Part shown: positions 57,513 to 64,000 of the stretch, in pieces
How the letters are laid out: each line of letters begins with the position of its first letter
Position numbering within the stretch: position 1 is the stretch's first letter
Source: Caulobacteraceae bacterium
Lineage (GTDB): Bacteria; Pseudomonadota; Alphaproteobacteria; Caulobacterales; Caulobacteraceae
NCBI GenBank assembly: GCA_947475845.1
Contig: CANJMO010000001.1
Location: forward strand, 62,001-126,000
DNA: 64,000 nt
Reading direction: 5' to 3'
The notes under the pieces: generated by a model
What the model saw: only the letters and a program-made list of their open reading frames with translations
Told to the model about the DNA's origin: nothing
The model's database searches: none
Made by a program: the position numbers and the translations under genes

Positions 57513-58958
57513 ATGGATATCCAGCTTCTGATTGCCGGCAAGGACGTGGCTGCCTCGGGCGGGGCCACCTTCACGCGCAACAATCCGGTCACCGGCCAGG
57601 TCGCCTCGACCGCCGCCGCCGCCTCTGTTGCCGACGCCAAGGCCGCCGTGGCCGCCGCCGCCGCCGCCTTCCCCAAATGGTCGGCGCTCGGCCCCAACGC
57701 CCGCCGCGCGATCCTGATCAAGGCCGCCGACGCCATCGAGGCGCGCACGCCGGAATTCATCGCCCTGATGGCCGACGAGATCGGCGCCACGGCCGGTTGG
57801 GCCGGGTTCAACTGCTTCCTGGCAGCAGGCATGCTGCGCGAAGCGGCCGCCATGACCACCCAGGTGTCGGGCGAAACCATTCCCTCCGACAAGCCCGGCT
57901 GCATCTCCATCGCCCTGCGCTCGCCCGCCGGTGTGGTGCTGGGCATGGCGCCGTGGAACGCCCCGGTGATCCTCGGCGTGCGCGCCGTCGCCGTGCCGCT
58001 GGCGGTCGGCAACACGGTGGTGCTCAAGGCCTCGGAAATCTGCCCCGGCGTCCATCGCCTGATCGGCCGCGTGCTGCAGGACTCAGGGTTGCCGGACGGC
58101 GCCATCAACGTCATCACCAACGCCCCCGCGGACGCGGCCGAGGTGGTCGCCGCCATGATCGCCGATCCGGCGGTGCGGCGGGTCAATTTCACCGGCTCGA
58201 CCAAGGTCGGCAAGATCGTCGGCGAGCTGTGCGGGCGTCACCTCAAGCCGGCGGTGCTGGAACTGGGCGGCAAGGCGCCGATGCTGGTTTTGGACGACGC
58301 CAACCTCGACGACGCGGTGAAGGGCGCGGCCTTCGGCGCCTTCATGAACCAGGGCCAGATCTGCATGTCCACCGAGCGGCTGGTGGTGGACGACAAGGTC
58401 GCCGACGCCTTCGTCGCCAAGTTCGCGGCCAAGGCCGCCAGCCTGCCGGCGGGCGATCCGCGCGGCGGCAATGTGGTGCTGGGTTCGCTGGTCAGTGTCG
58501 AGGCCGCCGACAAGGTCGAGCGGCTGATCGCCGATGCCGTGGCCAAGGGGGCCAAGCTGGTGGCCGGCGGCAAGCGCGAGGGCTCGATCATGGACGCCGC
58601 CTTGCTCGACCATGTGACGCCGGGCATGGACATCTACTACGAAGAGAGCTTCGGCCCGGTGGTGTCGGTGATCCGCGCCTCGGGCGACGACGCCCTGGTG
58701 GCGATCGCCAACGATACCGAATACGGGCTGTCCTCGGCGGTCTACAGCCAGGACATCAACCGCGCCCTGAGCGTGGCCCAGCGCATCCAGGCCGGCATCT
58801 GCCACATCAACGCCTCGACCGTGGCCGACGAGGCGCAGATGCCGTTCGGCGGGGTCAAGGGCTCCGGCTACGGCCGCTTCGGCGGCCGCTATGGGGTCAA
58901 TGAATTCACCGACGTGAAATGGCTGACCATCGAGAGCCAGCCGCACTATCCGTTCTAG
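57513..58958 (+). CDS. NAD(P)-dependent aldehyde dehydrogenase (salicylaldehyde/vanillin dehydrogenase-like)
   Basis: This 481-residue enzyme has the catalytic Glu250 (LELGGKAPML) and Cys284 (NQGQICMSTER), the cofactor-site FTGSTKVGKIV and the PWNAPV block. The C-terminus (GGVKGSGYGRFGGRYGVNEFTDVKWLTIESQPHYPF) is very close to salicylaldehyde and vanillin dehydrogenases, which oxidise aromatic aldehydes. It could act before ring cleavage on an aromatic aldehyde, or after HpaI on the released semialdehyde; the sequence favours the former. It ends the cluster, converging with the PepSY gene by a 4-nt overlap. Confidence 0.93.
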   Translation: MDIQLLIAGKDVAASGGATFTRNNPVTGQVASTAAAASVADAKAAVAAAAAAFPKWSALGPNARRAILIKAADAIEARTPEFIALMADEIGATAGWAGFNCFLAAGMLREAAAMTTQVSGETIPSDKPGCISIALRSPAGVVLGMAPWNAPVILGVRAVAVPLAVGNTVVLKASEICPGVHRLIGRVLQDSGLPDGAINVITNAPADAAEVVAAMIADPAVRRVNFTGSTKVGKIVGELCGRHLKPAVLELGGKAPMLVLDDANLDDAVKGAAFGAFMNQGQICMSTERLVVDDKVADAFVAKFAAKAASLPAGDPRGGNVVLGSLVSVEAADKVERLIADAVAKGAKLVAGGKREGSIMDAALLDHVTPGMDIYYEESFGPVVSVIRASGDDALVAIANDTEYGLSSAVYSQDINRALSVAQRIQAGICHINASTVADEAQMPFGGVKGSGYGRFGGRYGVNEFTDVKWLTIESQPHYPF

Positions 58959-60085
58959 ACGGGGCGCTTACGTAAAGTCATCGCCAGTCCGGTCAGTGCC
59001 AGGATTGCCGGTGCGAAGCCGGCGATGACGGTGATCCAGCGCCACACCCGCAAGCCGCGGCCGAGCCCGTCGGCGGTATGCAGTTCGCGGATCTTGCTCT
59101 GGATGACATTGCTCAGGCTGGACCGGCGCTCGCCGATCGCCCGCACCGCGCCGGTGTCGTCATTGACGCCCAGCCGCACCGGCGCATGACCGCCGCCGAC
59201 CAGGTCGAATTTCCAGCTGGGCGAGGAGTCGGTCGGCGCCTCCAGGGTCTGCACCTGCGCCCCGTTCTCGCCGGCCAGGGCCAGGGTCGCGGCCTGATCG
59301 GCGTTGAGCCGGCTGGCGAACAGGGTCCGGCCCGGCGGACGCAGGGGCTGCACCGGCGCCACCGTCGAGATCGCCTCGACCGTGGCCCGGGGAAACGACA
59401 GGGCCATTCCGGTCAGGGCCAGGAAGGCCAGGGGCAAGCAGGTCCAGAAGCCGATCACATAGTGCAGGTTGGCCACGGCCTCGCCGCGCCGCCAACGCAA
59501 CCCGAACCAGCATGCGGCCGCCGGCGGCCAGCAAAGGAACAGCCCCGTCAGCGCCTCGATCAACATCAGCAGGCCCATCGCGCCGACGATCTTGCGGCCG
59601 AGGTTGCCCAGGATCAGCCGCTCATGGAATCGGCGGACCTCGGCCATGAACCCCGCGCCGCGTCCGCGCCGGGTCTCGAACGCCAGGACCTTGGCCGAGC
59701 CGGGATCGATCCAGGCGGTCAGACGCCTGGGCGGGCCGCGGTCGATCGGGGCATGCTCGTCCAGCCGCGGGCGCACGCCCCCGTGGGCGACCACGGCGGA
59801 ACCGGGGATCATCACCAGCGAGGTCACCGTCCCGTCTTCGCCGAAGGCCTTATTGGCCGCCTCCATATAGGCGCTGAACGAGGGCGCCGGCGGCGTCTTG
59901 CTGTGCGGGCGGCGCTCGGGGTGGGCGAAATGGTCGATGGTCGGGCTGAGCGCCGACAAGGCCCCCGAGGCGGCCAGGGGGATCAGCAGGACGAAAAGGC
60001 CAAGGCCGATCGCCTTGTGCAGGCGCAGCCACAGCCTGCCGATAGCCGATCTGGGGAACGCGCCGACGGGGGGTCCGGCAGTCAT
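58955..60085 (-). CDS. PepSY-associated transmembrane protein
   Basis: This 376-residue membrane protein has an N-terminal transmembrane helix with a histidine (RLHKAIGLGLFVLLIPLAASGALSAL, about residues 23-48), a periplasmic PepSY-like region, three more helices (KIVGAMGLLMLIEALTGLFLCWPP, NLHYVIGFWTCLPLAFLALTGMALSFP and the C-terminal RVWRWITVIAGFAPAILALTGLAM) and conserved His residues in RLHK, RFHERL and NLHYV. PepSY_TM proteins are often linked to TonB-dependent iron uptake and may carry haem and reduce siderophore-bound iron. No TonB receptor is adjacent here. Confidence 0.88.
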   Translation of the reverse strand: MTAGPPVGAFPRSAIGRLWLRLHKAIGLGLFVLLIPLAASGALSALSPTIDHFAHPERRPHSKTPPAPSFSAYMEAANKAFGEDGTVTSLVMIPGSAVVAHGGVRPRLDEHAPIDRGPPRRLTAWIDPGSAKVLAFETRRGRGAGFMAEVRRFHERLILGNLGRKIVGAMGLLMLIEALTGLFLCWPPAAACWFGLRWRRGEAVANLHYVIGFWTCLPLAFLALTGMALSFPRATVEAISTVAPVQPLRPPGRTLFASRLNADQAATLALAGENGAQVQTLEAPTDSSPSWKFDLVGGGHAPVRLGVNDDTGAVRAIGERRSSLSNVIQSKIRELHTADGLGRGLRVWRWITVIAGFAPAILALTGLAMTLRKRPV

Positions 60086-60191
60086 GGTCGGCGTCTCCGG
60101 TCACTGGACGTCCGCAAAGCAGACGCCAGCCATCGCTAACCATGGCCCGTGACGGCCGGATTTCCAAATCCGTCGGTATGCGGCTTACTTT

Positions 60192-60290
60192 TTGCGCTAC
60201 CGCTTCGCTGCTTTAGCGCGGGGCTTGCGCTACCGCTTCACTGCTTGAGCGCGAGGTTTGCGCTACCGCTTCGCTGCTCGAGCGCCTGCC
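60192..60290. repeat. Three tandem 33-bp repeats with internal inverted arms
   Basis: Units lie at 60192-60224, 60225-60257 and 60258-60290. Each begins TTGCGCTACCGCTTC and ends near AGCGC. Within each, GCGCT(A) pairs with (T)AGCGC to form a hairpin. The units differ mainly at the loop-side positions and the last few bases. They directly follow the stop codon of the small exported-protein gene on the minus strand (60290-60292), so they would be its 3' untranslated region. The 33-bp length equals 11 codons, but no start makes a convincing protein from them. Confidence 0.85.
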
Positions 60291-60634
60291 TAGCGCAGGG
60301 CGATCTTCAGCTGGCCGCCGAGGAAGGTTCCCGCCGGATCGAAGCTGGAGGCCACCCCGCCCCGCTCGTTGGGACCGGGGGCGAGGCCGCACAGATAGCC
60401 CAGCGAGCCGACCGCATCGGGCGAACCGAACTGGCGGTCGATAGAGGTCTTCACCGTGCCTTTGGGAATGGCCGCTTGCTCGTGCACATAGCGCCCGGCG
60501 ATGGACGGGCCCGACAGGTCGAACGCCGGCTTGGCCTGCCACACGATCTTGACCGGCGCCGGGGCGGGCGCTTCAGCGAAGGCGGCGCCCGCGGACAGGG
60601 CGAAGGCGGCGGTCAGGGCCAGAAGGCGGGTCAT
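60290..60634 (-). CDS. Small exported protein of unknown function
   Basis: This 114-residue protein has a signal peptide (LLALTAAFALSAGAAFAEA, cleavage near residue 20). The ATG at 60634 is preferred to one 18 codons upstream because it gives the signal peptide. The mature part contains AKPAFDLSGPSIAGRYVHEQ, a YLCGLAPGPNERGG block and ends in GGQLKIALR. I recognise no family. The stop codon touches the tandem repeats. Confidence 0.7.
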   Translation of the reverse strand: MTRLLALTAAFALSAGAAFAEAPAPAPVKIVWQAKPAFDLSGPSIAGRYVHEQAAIPKGTVKTSIDRQFGSPDAVGSLGYLCGLAPGPNERGGVASSFDPAGTFLGGQLKIALR

Positions 60635-60768
60635 GGGACGCTCCTTGGAACAGGTCGGACTAGACCATTCTTCCTTGTACGTGGCCACAGCAAGGCCGGA
60701 CCACGGGAACAGGGGCGGCCGCGAGGGGTTCTCTAGGCTCTCCCCACAAATTGACGCGAGGTTCCACC

Positions 60769-61188
60769 GTGAAAGTCAGCGAAGCCATGACCGCCCAGGT
60801 CGTGACGGCCAAACCCACCGACAGCGTCCAGTCCGTCGCCAAGATCATGCGTGAAGTCGACACCGGCGCCGTGCCGATCTTCGACGACGGCAAGGTGATC
60901 GGCCTGGTCACCGACCGCGATATCGTCCTGCGCGTGGTGTCCGAGGGCGGCGACCTGAAGGGCCCGATCTCGGCCGCCATGAGCGACCACGTGCAGACCT
61001 GCCGGGATGACGACAACCTGGCCGACGCCGCCGCCCAGATGGCCAACCATCAACTACGCCGCCTGGTGGTCATGAACGAGTCGGGCAAGATGGCCGGCAT
61101 CCTGTCGCTCGGCGACATCGCCGTGGACTACGGCGCCAAGAAGGTCGGCGAGACCCTCGAGGAAATCTCAGCCGACGCCCACGCCTAG
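60769..61188 (+). CDS. Two-CBS-domain protein
   Basis: This 139-residue protein is a pair of CBS domains: VSEAMTAQVVTAKPTDSVQSVAKIMREVDTGAVPIFDDGKVIGLVTDRDIVLRVV (first) and ISAAMSDHVQTCRDDDNLADAAAQMANHQLRRLVVMNESGKMAGILSLGDIA (second). Such stand-alone proteins bind AMP or ATP and signal energy state. The start is GTG at 60769, with GAGG 8 nt upstream; a TTG six codons earlier is also in frame but has no site. The partner is unknown. Confidence 0.92.
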   Translation: MKVSEAMTAQVVTAKPTDSVQSVAKIMREVDTGAVPIFDDGKVIGLVTDRDIVLRVVSEGGDLKGPISAAMSDHVQTCRDDDNLADAAAQMANHQLRRLVVMNESGKMAGILSLGDIAVDYGAKKVGETLEEISADAHA

Positions 61189-61192
61189 CGTC

Positions 61193-62068
61193 CTAACCCG
61201 GCAGTTTGGCCAGCAGGGCGTCGAGAATGCCGTCGAGGTCCTGCTTCAGGTCGACGCCCTGGCCCAGTTCGGCGGCGATGTCCTGGCGTTCGGCGATCGA
61301 GCGGCTCATCAAGGGCTGCACGTGAGCCTCGGAGACGGTGCGCGCAACCTCGCGCATCTCTTCGGCCCGCCGCCGGCCGTGTTGCAGCGATCGGGTGATC
61401 ATGTAGCGGGCGAACACCTCCCAGTCGGGCACCGGCAGGGTCTCGCCCAAGGAGGCCAGCACATCGTCCTCGACGCCCAGGCGCCGGGCGCTGAGCAGGC
61501 TTTCGGTGATCAGCGCCTCCATGCCCTTGATCATCACGCTGCGGCACATCTTCACCGCCGAGGCCTTGCCGATCTCGGTCGAGTAGACCTTGGCGTTGAA
61601 GCCCAGTTCGCTCGCCAGCTCCAGGAAATCGGCGGCGTTGGGCCCGCCCAGCAGCATCGGGCTCTTGATCCGGTGCGGCGGCACGGCGGTCATCACCGCC
61701 GCCTCGACATAGCGTCCTCCCGCGGCGGTCACCGTCTCGGCCGACTGCCGCTTCACGCCGGGCGAAACGGAATTTATATCCACGAAGAAGGCGCCGGGGG
61801 CGATGCCGCCGGCTACCGACTGGGCCGCCTGCAGACCCTGCTCGGCGGTCACCGAACAGATGACCAGCTGCGCCCCGCGCACGGCGTCGGACGCGTCGGC
61901 GGCCGGGCGATAGGGGCCGACGGCGGCCAGGGCGGGGATGCTGTCCGGCTGGACCAGCTTGGGATCGAACACGCCGGCGACCTCGCAGCCCGCCGCGACC
62001 AAATCCTGGGCCAGAATCTGCCCGACCTCGCCGAAGCCGATGATGGCGAACCTGGGGGTATTCTTCAT
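61193..62068 (-). CDS. NAD(P)-dependent dehydrogenase, 6-phosphogluconate-dehydrogenase-like with DUF1932 domain
   Basis: This 291-residue protein has an N-terminal Rossmann domain (FAIIGFGEVGQILAQDLVAAGCEVAGVFDP, about residues 7-36; VICSVTAEQ; FFVDINSVSPGVK) like 3-hydroxyisobutyrate and 6-phosphogluconate dehydrogenases. The C-terminal DUF1932 domain contains GKASAVKMCRSVMIKGMEALITESLLSARRLG (about 171-202), with the likely catalytic Lys. The substrate is unknown; relatives occur in aromatic or hydroxyacid catabolism. It converges with the CBS gene and stands 4 bp from it. Confidence 0.87.
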   Translation of the reverse strand: MKNTPRFAIIGFGEVGQILAQDLVAAGCEVAGVFDPKLVQPDSIPALAAVGPYRPAADASDAVRGAQLVICSVTAEQGLQAAQSVAGGIAPGAFFVDINSVSPGVKRQSAETVTAAGGRYVEAAVMTAVPPHRIKSPMLLGGPNAADFLELASELGFNAKVYSTEIGKASAVKMCRSVMIKGMEALITESLLSARRLGVEDDVLASLGETLPVPDWEVFARYMITRSLQHGRRRAEEMREVARTVSEAHVQPLMSRSIAERQDIAAELGQGVDLKQDLDGILDALLAKLPG

Positions 62069-62246
62069 CTTGTGCTCTCGCGCTCGAAACGGCCGGACCC
62101 TAGTCGGGGAGGGGCCTCAGCGACAATATGCCTTGGCAGTGCGCCTACATCTGCGGCGGCGATCACTTTTCACCCCTGAGGCGAAGAATCCGGTCCGCCG
62201 CCAGCCCCACGGGTGTAGGGTCCCACCTGGGCTTTGGAGGTTTGCA

Positions 62247-62540
62247 ATGACTTCGAACCGCTCTTTCGCGCCGCCCGATGAAGCGGGCGAGGCCGCCCCG
62301 CACCCGTTTCCGATGTGGCCGTTCGCCTTCACCGCCTATGCCGAGCACTGCTCGCGCGACTATGGCGGCTACCTCGAACGGCTGGCCAAGGCCGACGACG
62401 CCCTGGCCGTGATCCGCGCCGAGGAAGCGCTGGGCCTCGACCTGCTGAGCGATATCAACCAAGCCTTCTACGCCATGGTCTGGGCGCCCTTCGGCGCGGT
62501 GATGAAGGCGGGAACCGAGCCGGCGCCGCCCACCGCATAA
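62247..62540 (+). CDS. Small helical protein of unknown function
   Basis: This 97-residue protein starts at an ATG 6 nt after a strong TTGGAGG site. It has no signal peptide. PFPMWPFAFTAYAEHCSRDYGGYLERLAKADDALAVIRAEEALGLDLLSDINQAFYAMVWAPF is mostly helical and amphipathic, reminiscent of short phasin-like proteins, but the similarity is not firm. It stands alone, 176 bp upstream of the PEP carboxykinase gene. Confidence 0.75.
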   Translation: MTSNRSFAPPDEAGEAAPHPFPMWPFAFTAYAEHCSRDYGGYLERLAKADDALAVIRAEEALGLDLLSDINQAFYAMVWAPFGAVMKAGTEPAPPTA

Positions 62541-62716
62541 ATCGGCGTTCGGACGTTTCGAATTGATCCATCCACTTGAGGAAGCGGATTAAAAGCGGCC
62601 CTGATCGGGCTTGCTTGAGCGGTCACCAGTGTCTACCAGAAGAGTCAAAGCACCGCTGACGGGACCGATTCCGGCGCCTTTGCGCCCTCGAATCCCGTCG
62701 TTTGGGAGAGACGCCC

Positions 62717-64000
62717 GTGATCGACGCCGCCACCGCCATTCCTGGCTTGGACAAGGCTCCGACCAAACATAAGAAACTGGTCCAGTGGGTGCGCGACATC
62801 GCGGCCCTGACACAGCCTGACCGCGTCTATTGGTGCGACGGTTCGGACGCGGAGTGGGAGCGTCTGACCGCCGAGCTGGTCAAGTCCGGCACCCTGAAGC
62901 CGCTCAACCCCAAGACCCGTCCCAACTCGTTCTCGGCCAACTCCGACCCGCGCGACGTCGCCCGCGTCGAGAGCCGCACCTACATCTGCTGGCAGAACGA
63001 AGCCGACGCCGGCCCGACCAACAACTGGATGGCGCCCGACGAGATGCGCGCCACCCTCAAGCCGCTGTTCACCGGCTCGATGCGCGGCCGCACCATGTAT
63101 GTGGTGCCGTTCTCGATGGGCCCGATCGGCTCGAAGATCTCCGCCCTCGGCGTCGAGATCACCGACAGCGCCTATGTCGCCATCTCGATGCGGGTCATGA
63201 CCCGGATGGGCAAGGCGGCGCTGGACGCCATGGGCGAGGACGGCTTCTTCGTTCCGGCCGTGCACACCCTGGGCGCGCCCCTGGCCCCCGGCCAGGCCGA
63301 CGTCGCCTGGCCCTGCAACGACACCAAGTACATAGTCCACTATCCCGAGAGCCGCGAGATCTGGTCCTACGGATCGGGTTATGGCGGCAACGCCCTGCTC
63401 GGCAAGAAGTGCTACGCCCTGCGCATCGCCTCGGTGATGGCCCGCGACGAGGGGTGGCTGGCCGAGCACATGCTGATCCTCAAGCTGACCTCGCCCGAGG
63501 GTAAGTCGCACTACATCGCCGCCGCCTTCCCCAGCGCTTGCGGCAAGACCAACATGGCCATGCTGCAGCCGACCATTCCCGGCTGGAAGGCCGAGACCAT
63601 CGGCGACGACATTTGCTGGATGCGCCCGGGCGAGGACGGCCGCCTGTACGCCATCAACCCCGAATACGGCTTCTTCGGCGTGGCTCCCGGCACCGGCATC
63701 CACACCAACAAGAACGCCATCGACACCCTCTACGCCAACACCGTCTACACCAACGTGGCGACGACCCCGGATGGCGACGTCTGGTGGGAAGGCCTAACCG
63801 AGGACAAGCCGGCGCACCTGACCGACTGGAAGGGCCGTCCGTGGACCCCCGACTCGTCGGAGCCCGCCGCCCACCCCAACGCCCGCTTCGCGGTGCCCGC
63901 GGGCCAGTGCCCGACCATCGCGCCGGAATGGGAAGACCCCAAGGGCGTGCCGATCTCCGCCATCCTGTTCGGCGGCCGCCGCGCCACCGCGGTGCCGCTG
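62717..64000 (+). CDS. pckG: GTP-dependent phosphoenolpyruvate carboxykinase (C-terminus outside window)
   Basis: The first 428 residues are present; the gene runs off the right edge. PEPCK-GTP converts oxaloacetate and GTP to PEP in gluconeogenesis. Landmarks are [11 protein letters not shown] (about residues 37-47), [20 protein letters not shown] (about 120-139, containing the substrate-binding Arg), the Mn-site and kinase-1a P-loop [12 protein letters not shown] (about 273-284), and [30 protein letters not shown] (about 300-330). This is the GTP-type rather than the ATP-type enzyme. The start is a GTG, 8 nt after GGGAG. The sequence stays open to 64000 without a stop. Confidence 0.95.
   Translation, partial: MIDAATAIPGLDKAPTKHKKLVQWVRDIAALTQPDRVYWCDGSDAEWERLTAELVKSGTLKPLNPKTRPNSFSANSDPRDVARVESRTYICWQNEADAGPTNNWMAPDEMRATLKPLFTGSMRGRTMYVVPFSMGPIGSKISALGVEITDSAYVAISMRVMTRMGKAALDAMGEDGFFVPAVHTLGAPLAPGQADVAWPCNDTKYIVHYPESREIWSYGSGYGGNALLGKKCYALRIASVMARDEGWLAEHMLILKLTSPEGKSHYIAAAFPSACGKTNMAMLQPTIPGWKAETIGDDICWMRPGEDGRLYAINPEYGFFGVAPGTGIHTNKNAIDTLYANTVYTNVATTPDGDVWWEGLTEDKPAHLTDWKGRPWTPDSSEPAAHPNARFAVPAGQCPTIAPEWEDPKGVPISAILFGGRRATAVPL

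Noticed and set aside
53808-58958. A standard homoprotocatechuate (hpa) operon
   Set aside because: The extradiol dioxygenase HpaD, the isomerase-decarboxylase HpaG and HpaF are missing, and the ring-cleavage enzyme present has the Tyr/Tyr/His/His intradiol iron site.
60192-60542. A protein encoded across the tandem repeats on the minus strand (repeated SSSEAVAQ peptide)
   Set aside because: The frame is out of phase with the exported-protein gene it overlaps and has no ribosome-binding site; the repeats are better seen as a non-coding element.
1-64000. CRISPR arrays, tRNA or rRNA genes, insertion sequences, prophage genes, replication origin
   Set aside because: I found no spaced direct repeats, no cloverleaf or rRNA-like stretches, no transposase or integrase motifs, and no cluster of DnaA boxes. 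The rpmH-rnpA pair often lies near oriC in other bacteria, but no dnaA gene or box cluster is present here.

Overview
The window is about 64 kb of GC-rich, densely packed alphaproteobacterial chromosome. The best taxonomic marker is gcrA (47.0-47.5 kb), a cell-cycle regulator typical of Caulobacterales. The run rpmH-rnpA-yidC-yihA-argB, the TonB/GumN/NodT-type envelope genes and the aromatic-degradation genes also fit a Caulobacteraceae member such as Phenylobacterium or Caulobacter; the genus is an inference. I see no tRNA, rRNA, CRISPR array, transposase, prophage gene or origin. No gene-free stretch exceeds 300 bases.

Layout. 0-2 kb: the 3'-truncated large subunit and the [2Fe-2S] subunit of an isoquinoline 1-oxidoreductase-type molybdoenzyme. 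2-15 kb: housekeeping genes (dapE, truA, fmt, dapD, a HAD 5'-nucleotidase, argB, yihA, yidC, rnpA, rpmH), mostly as minus-strand genes with 1-4 nt overlaps, then a GST, a TraB/GumN protein and a DUF72 protein. 15-23 kb: an AAC(6')-like acetyltransferase, a DoxX protein, and a TetR regulator divergent from a complete RND pump operon. 23-26 kb: pyk-dgoK-dgoA. 26-41 kb: a molybdenum block, consisting of modBC, moeA, moaC, moaB, moaE, moaD, moaA, fdhD, an oxalate/formate-type transporter, the NAD-dependent formate dehydrogenase genes fdsDABG, and then xdhC and a mocA-like gene on the other strand. 41-44 kb: zwf and small exported proteins. 44-47 kb: a zone of damaged or orphaned genes (a FemAB-type gene with an in-frame amber codon, a chrR anti-sigma gene without its sigma factor, a frameshifted alpha/beta hydrolase). 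47-49 kb: gcrA and an orphan ABC-2 permease. 49-53 kb: an EmrAB plus NodT-type pump divergent from a LysR regulator. 53.8-59 kb: an aromatic ring-cleavage cluster. 59-64 kb: a PepSY membrane protein, three tandem 33-bp repeats, small proteins, a CBS protein, a dehydrogenase and the start of a GTP-type PEP carboxykinase.

How it fits together. The molybdenum block carries molybdate import, molybdopterin synthesis, insertion, sulfuration and a formate-oxidising enzyme in one place. XdhC and the MocA-like protein would serve a xanthine-oxidase-family enzyme such as the one at the left edge. The 54-59 kb cluster joins an intradiol ring-cleavage dioxygenase to a hydratase, an aldolase and an aldehyde dehydrogenase that normally work downstream of extradiol cleavage. 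This combination is the most interesting candidate for an undescribed pathway. Other notable points are an rnpA gene with no ATG, GTG or TTG start, and an orphan chrR with an ECF-type promoter immediately before its start codon.
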